Origin: Nepenthes gracilis
Taxonomy: Eukaryota; Streptophyta; Magnoliopsida; Caryophyllales; Nepenthaceae
Direction of reading: 5' to 3'
NCBI GenBank assembly: GCA_033239525.1
Contig: BSYO01000011.1
Coordinates: 7,655,973-7,719,972 of the forward strand
Length of the DNA: 64,000 nt
A model generated the notes under the pieces. The model was given only the letters and a program-made list of their open reading frames with translations, was not told where the DNA came from and ran no database searches. Below are positions 60,963 through 64,000 of this stretch, piece by piece. The position numbers and the translations under genes are program-made. Numbering within the stretch: position 1 is the stretch's first letter; every line of letters starts with the position of its first letter.

Positions 60963-62070
60963 TATGGGGGGCTATTGATGGATATTGTGATCTAAGGGGT
61001 GGTCCAAAATCTCAGCCCATTGAAAAAATAAAATCCTTGAAGACAGTAGCCCATCGCGTGACTTGTTGAGTCTAAGGTCCAAATAGCAATACAGTTGGTT
61101 CAAACGAGTCAACTTGGAACTGTTCAGCACAGAACATGCGATTAGGGTTGCACGCAATGTTGCTCCCATTGTTACTCCTCCTGCACGACCATTGATAGCT
61201 TAGCAAATATCCACAGAATAATAACCCGTATAGCATATTACTCCAAGATGGCAAACACAACTCTGTAATATTTTCAAAAGGATAACGATTACCATATATA
61301 CCCCCCACAATTACTGAGATAGCTCAACAGATTTGTGCGGGGAACTAACATTAGCCCTAAGGCCCGAGGAAGGCCAAATTGATTCCAGCAGTATAAATTC
61401 CCTTTTACCTCTATGGAGGAGGGGGACTTCTGGGTTAGAAAAGCATCTATAAGACCAAACTTCGAAGTGCTCTCCAAATCCTCAGACTCTCAGATGTGAT
61501 AAGACGCCACCAAGCTATTCTACACCAAGCGCACCTCACTCTATAATACACTCCCCGACTAGTGCACCTATCTCTAAGCCACTCCTCATCGAGCGCACCT
61601 CTTGCTAAGTCGCTTCCTGTCAAGCGTACCCCTCTCTCTAAGTAGCTCTTTGTTGAGCGCATCTCTCTCTTTAAGTCGCTATTTAGTCGAGCGTACTCCT
61701 CGAAATTCAGTCCTCTATCTCTAAATCTCTCACCCAAAGCGCACGGTCGGAATTCAGTCCTACATCTCAAAGTTGCTCTCCAACCAAGCATAGTCGCCGA
61801 AACTCAATTTTGGATGTTAAAGCCGCTCCACAGTTAAGTGCATAGTCAGAGCTCAATTTTTTAATTTTTAAGCCGCTCTTCAGCCAAGCGCACTTGTCGG
61901 AACCTAACCCTCTACTAATACTCAATCCCTCGAATTATGTATTTACATATTATTCACCAATCCACCCATCTTTTATCTACTTGAGAAAGATTTTTTATTT
62001 CAATATCGAATAACATATCAAGGAGCGAGTTTCGTATTTTTTGACATCTTATTTGTAATTATACTGTACA
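60963..62070 (+). mobile_element. Polypurine tract and LTR of a Transposase_28-type retroelement (copy 2)
   Basis: The tract TATGGGGGGCTAT (60,963-60,975) precedes TGATGG at 60,976. 61,545-61,900 is a tandem array of about 30-40-bp units of the type AAGTCGCTTCCTGTCAAGCG, diverging toward the right. The end ..ACTGTACA at 62,070 is approximate; in both copies the next bases are TGATC. The sequence is otherwise non-coding. Confidence 0.6.
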
Positions 62071-63420
62071 TGATCTAAGTTTGGAGAAAAGAAGATTGGA
62101 CCTATTTCAACTTAACCTATTGACAAGATCAAGCGGCTCTTTAATTCAGTCAGTAATGCAGATCCAGGGATGCCTTAAGAATTTTTATCCTATTTAGAAC
62201 TGAATTTATTTATATTTTTTAAATATGATTTATCTAATGTTTTTATATAAAATACTAAATTGATATGAATTATGTCTTATATACTCAAAAATATCATTGT
62301 ATTTATTAATTAATAAACTAAAGTAAAATTTTTATTCAATATTTAGATTTTTTTTTTGGAGAAATGACAATCAGTAGTCGTTTTCTATAACTTATAAATA
62401 CATTTTTGTATTATTAATTTAATAGAAAAATAACTCTAACTACATTGTAATATATTGAAAATAATACATCACAATATTTATTTTTAACTTATCAATAACT
62501 AAAATATTGATGAAGGCATTAAAAACTGAAATATCAAGTGCCTTATAAGCTTGCCATTAATTTAATAAGAATAAAATTAAATTTGAATTTAACTAATTAC
62601 TACAATGAGTTTAGTTTATATAAAATGGACCCCCACTTTTAATTGCTTCCCCCCAAAAAAAAAAAAAGGAACCCCCACTTTTAATAGAATTATAGTTAAT
62701 AATTCAACATCAAATAAACCTAATATATCATAAAACACATAGAAAAATATAATTTTATATAATAGATTTTGATTAATAAAGACATTCAACATAAGTTATG
62801 AAATATGTATGTTTTTTGCAAGACTTTCAATTATCATAAACTGTATTTTCAATAAATTAAGTCCGGTTAATAATTTTACTATAAATAAATATTTATCTAA
62901 TAATTTCTTGATAAATAATTATATTATTTGTTAAATAATTGAAAACATACTAATAACTATTAATAAATAATAATTTGTTAAAATATTCATATTTTAACAA
63001 TAAAAATATTTTATAAAAAATTACAAAAATGGAAAAAAATGAAGATAAAAAACTGAAAAATACTTTGGCATCTAAATAAGATCATATTTTTTAATTTCAA
63101 CTAAATTTAAAAAAAAAAACTTAAATGTACCAAAAATATATATTTTAAAAAAATTTTATTGACTGTAAAATAATTTTTATATAATTTTTTAAATTTCACT
63201 TATATGCTAATATTTTAAAATTTTATAATTGTAAAATAATATTTTAAACAAATAATAGAAATTTTATATAATAAAATAGTTTCTTTTATTGATATTCTTA
63301 AATTTTAGATTATGTTGAATTTAGTTAACCACTATATATATAAATTTTAATCAATATTAAAGATATTAAAATATTTATGTTCAAATAAATAGATTATTTT
63401 TTAAAAAATTAAAAAACGAA
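62071..63420. other. AT-rich spacer upstream of the eL27 gene
   Basis: Very AT-rich from 62,200 with no coding frame or recognisable element. The composition changes sharply to GC-rich at about 63,440, where the eL27 promoter begins. Confidence 0.5.
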
Positions 63421-63434
63421 AACACAGAAAACTA

Positions 63435-63606
63435 TTTTCCAAAGTTGTATGGGAGGGGCAATAGGGCTGGGTTCCACGCGGGCAGCGGCCCGGTTCATTT
63501 CTAGCCTCGTTAGATCTACTTATATTAACCCCTTTACGAAACCCTAGTTGTCCAGCGTCGATACAGAGAGAACCACAGAGAGAGAGAGAGGGAGCGGCGG
63601 GCGACA
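63435..63606 (+). promoter_or_regulatory. Promoter and 5' UTR of the eL27 gene, with telo-box
   Basis: AAACCCTAG at 63,539-63,547 is a telo-box, typical of plant ribosomal-protein gene promoters near the start of transcription. GGGCTGGG and CGGCCCGG (about 63,465-63,493) resemble the site II/GGCCC elements that work with it. A TATATTA at 63,521-63,527 may serve as TATA box. The GA-rich leader (GAGAGAGAGAG) ends in GCGACA just before the ATG. Confidence 0.65.
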
Positions 63607-64000
63607 ATGGTGAAGTTCCTGAAGCCGGGGAAGACAGTTATACTTCTGCAAGGCCGATTCGCCGGCCGAAAGGCCGTCATCGTGCGATCATTCGACGATG
63701 GCGGAAAGGACCGGGCGTACAGCCACTGCTTGGTTGCCGGGATAGCCAAGTACCCGAAGAAGGTCATTCGCAAGGACTCCGCTAAGAAGACCGCGAAGAA
63801 ATCTCGTGTGAAGTGCTTCATCAAGCTGGTGAACTACAATCACATCATGCCCACTCGCTACACACTTGATGTTGATTTGAAGGATGTCGTCACGATCGAT
63901 GCTTTTCAGTCGCACGACAAGAAGGTGACTGCTGCCAAGGAGGTCAAGGCCAGGTTTGAGGAGAGGTTCAAGACGGGCAAAAACAGATGGTTCTTCTCTA
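63607..64000 (+). CDS. RPL27: 60S ribosomal protein L27 (eL27), cut at window edge
   Basis: The frame opens [20 protein letters not shown] and runs 131 codons without a stop to ..[11 protein letters not shown] at the last base. It contains the KOW motif (residues about 4-35), [18 protein letters not shown] and [11 protein letters not shown], all typical of eL27. Plant eL27 is usually 135 residues, so only the final few (KLRF-type end) are missing. The protein is a basic component of the large cytosolic ribosomal subunit near the tRNA exit region. The frame is intronless and undamaged, and the start is fixed by the conserved N-terminus. Codon use is clearly more GC-rich than the surroundings. 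Antisense open frames over it (63,401-63,915) are shadows. Confidence 0.97.
   Translation, partial: MVKFLKPGKTVILLQGRFAGRKAVIVRSFDDGGKDRAYSHCLVAGIAKYPKKVIRKDSAKKTAKKSRVKCFIKLVNYNHIMPTRYTLDVDLKDVVTIDAFQSHDKKVTAAKEVKARFEERFKTGKNRWFFS

Noticed and set aside
63401..63915. Three open frames antisense to the eL27 gene
   Set aside because: They are shadows of a GC-rich conserved gene, with no protein family recognised.

Overview
The window is plant nuclear DNA, most likely from an angiosperm. It is AT-rich, and a few genes sit in a matrix of old, layered transposable elements. The plant call rests on an intronless 60S ribosomal protein eL27 gene with a telo-box promoter, a two-exon gene for a plant 2-oxoglutarate/Fe(II) oxygenase-like protein, and Ty1/copia, Ty3/gypsy and plant-type LINE remnants. 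No bacterial, viral or CRISPR feature was seen.

Layout. 1-3.9 kb: low-complexity and LTR-like sequence. 3.9-5.5 kb: broken Ty1/copia gag-pol (+). 6.3-11.2 kb: LINE on the minus strand (endonuclease, RT with FADD, zinc-knuckle tail) carrying a 5'-truncated plus-strand copy of the same family at 9.05-10.43 kb. 11.2-13.7 kb: 3' LTR and integrase end of a minus-strand Ty3/gypsy element. 13.7-15.8 kb: two tandem 3' ends of the LINE family. 19.1-25.7 kb: a Transposase_28-type retroelement ORF (minus) split by a 2,865-bp solo LTR with target duplication aaacc, plus LTR remnants. 26.7-37.1 kb: the gene island, with the oxygenase-like gene (exons 31,496-32,540 and 34,045-34,415) and unidentified coding-like relics at 35.9 and 36.6 kb. 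37.1-40.9 kb: AT-rich desert. 40.95-62.1 kb: a nest of retroelements. An older Ty3/gypsy element (PBS at 44,209) was entered, inside its reverse-transcriptase/RNase H region, by a complete but decayed minus-strand Ty3/gypsy element at 46,912-56,292 with target duplication tgaat. A second Transposase_28-type element follows. 63.4-64.0 kb: eL27 promoter and gene, cut by the window edge four or so codons before its end.

Within the retroelements the disabling changes seen are mostly C-to-T or G-to-A: lost zinc-knuckle cysteines, lost protease Asp, lost integrase Asp and Glu, and Gln, Trp or Arg codons turned into stops. This fits long-term methylation and deamination. Only the oxygenase-like gene and eL27 look functional. 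I found no new multi-gene system. The points most worth a second look are the antisense orientation of the Transposase_28 ORFs relative to their LTRs, one LTR tandem-repeat family at four sites in both orientations, the altered metal site of the oxygenase-like protein, and the unidentified exon-like relics downstream of it.
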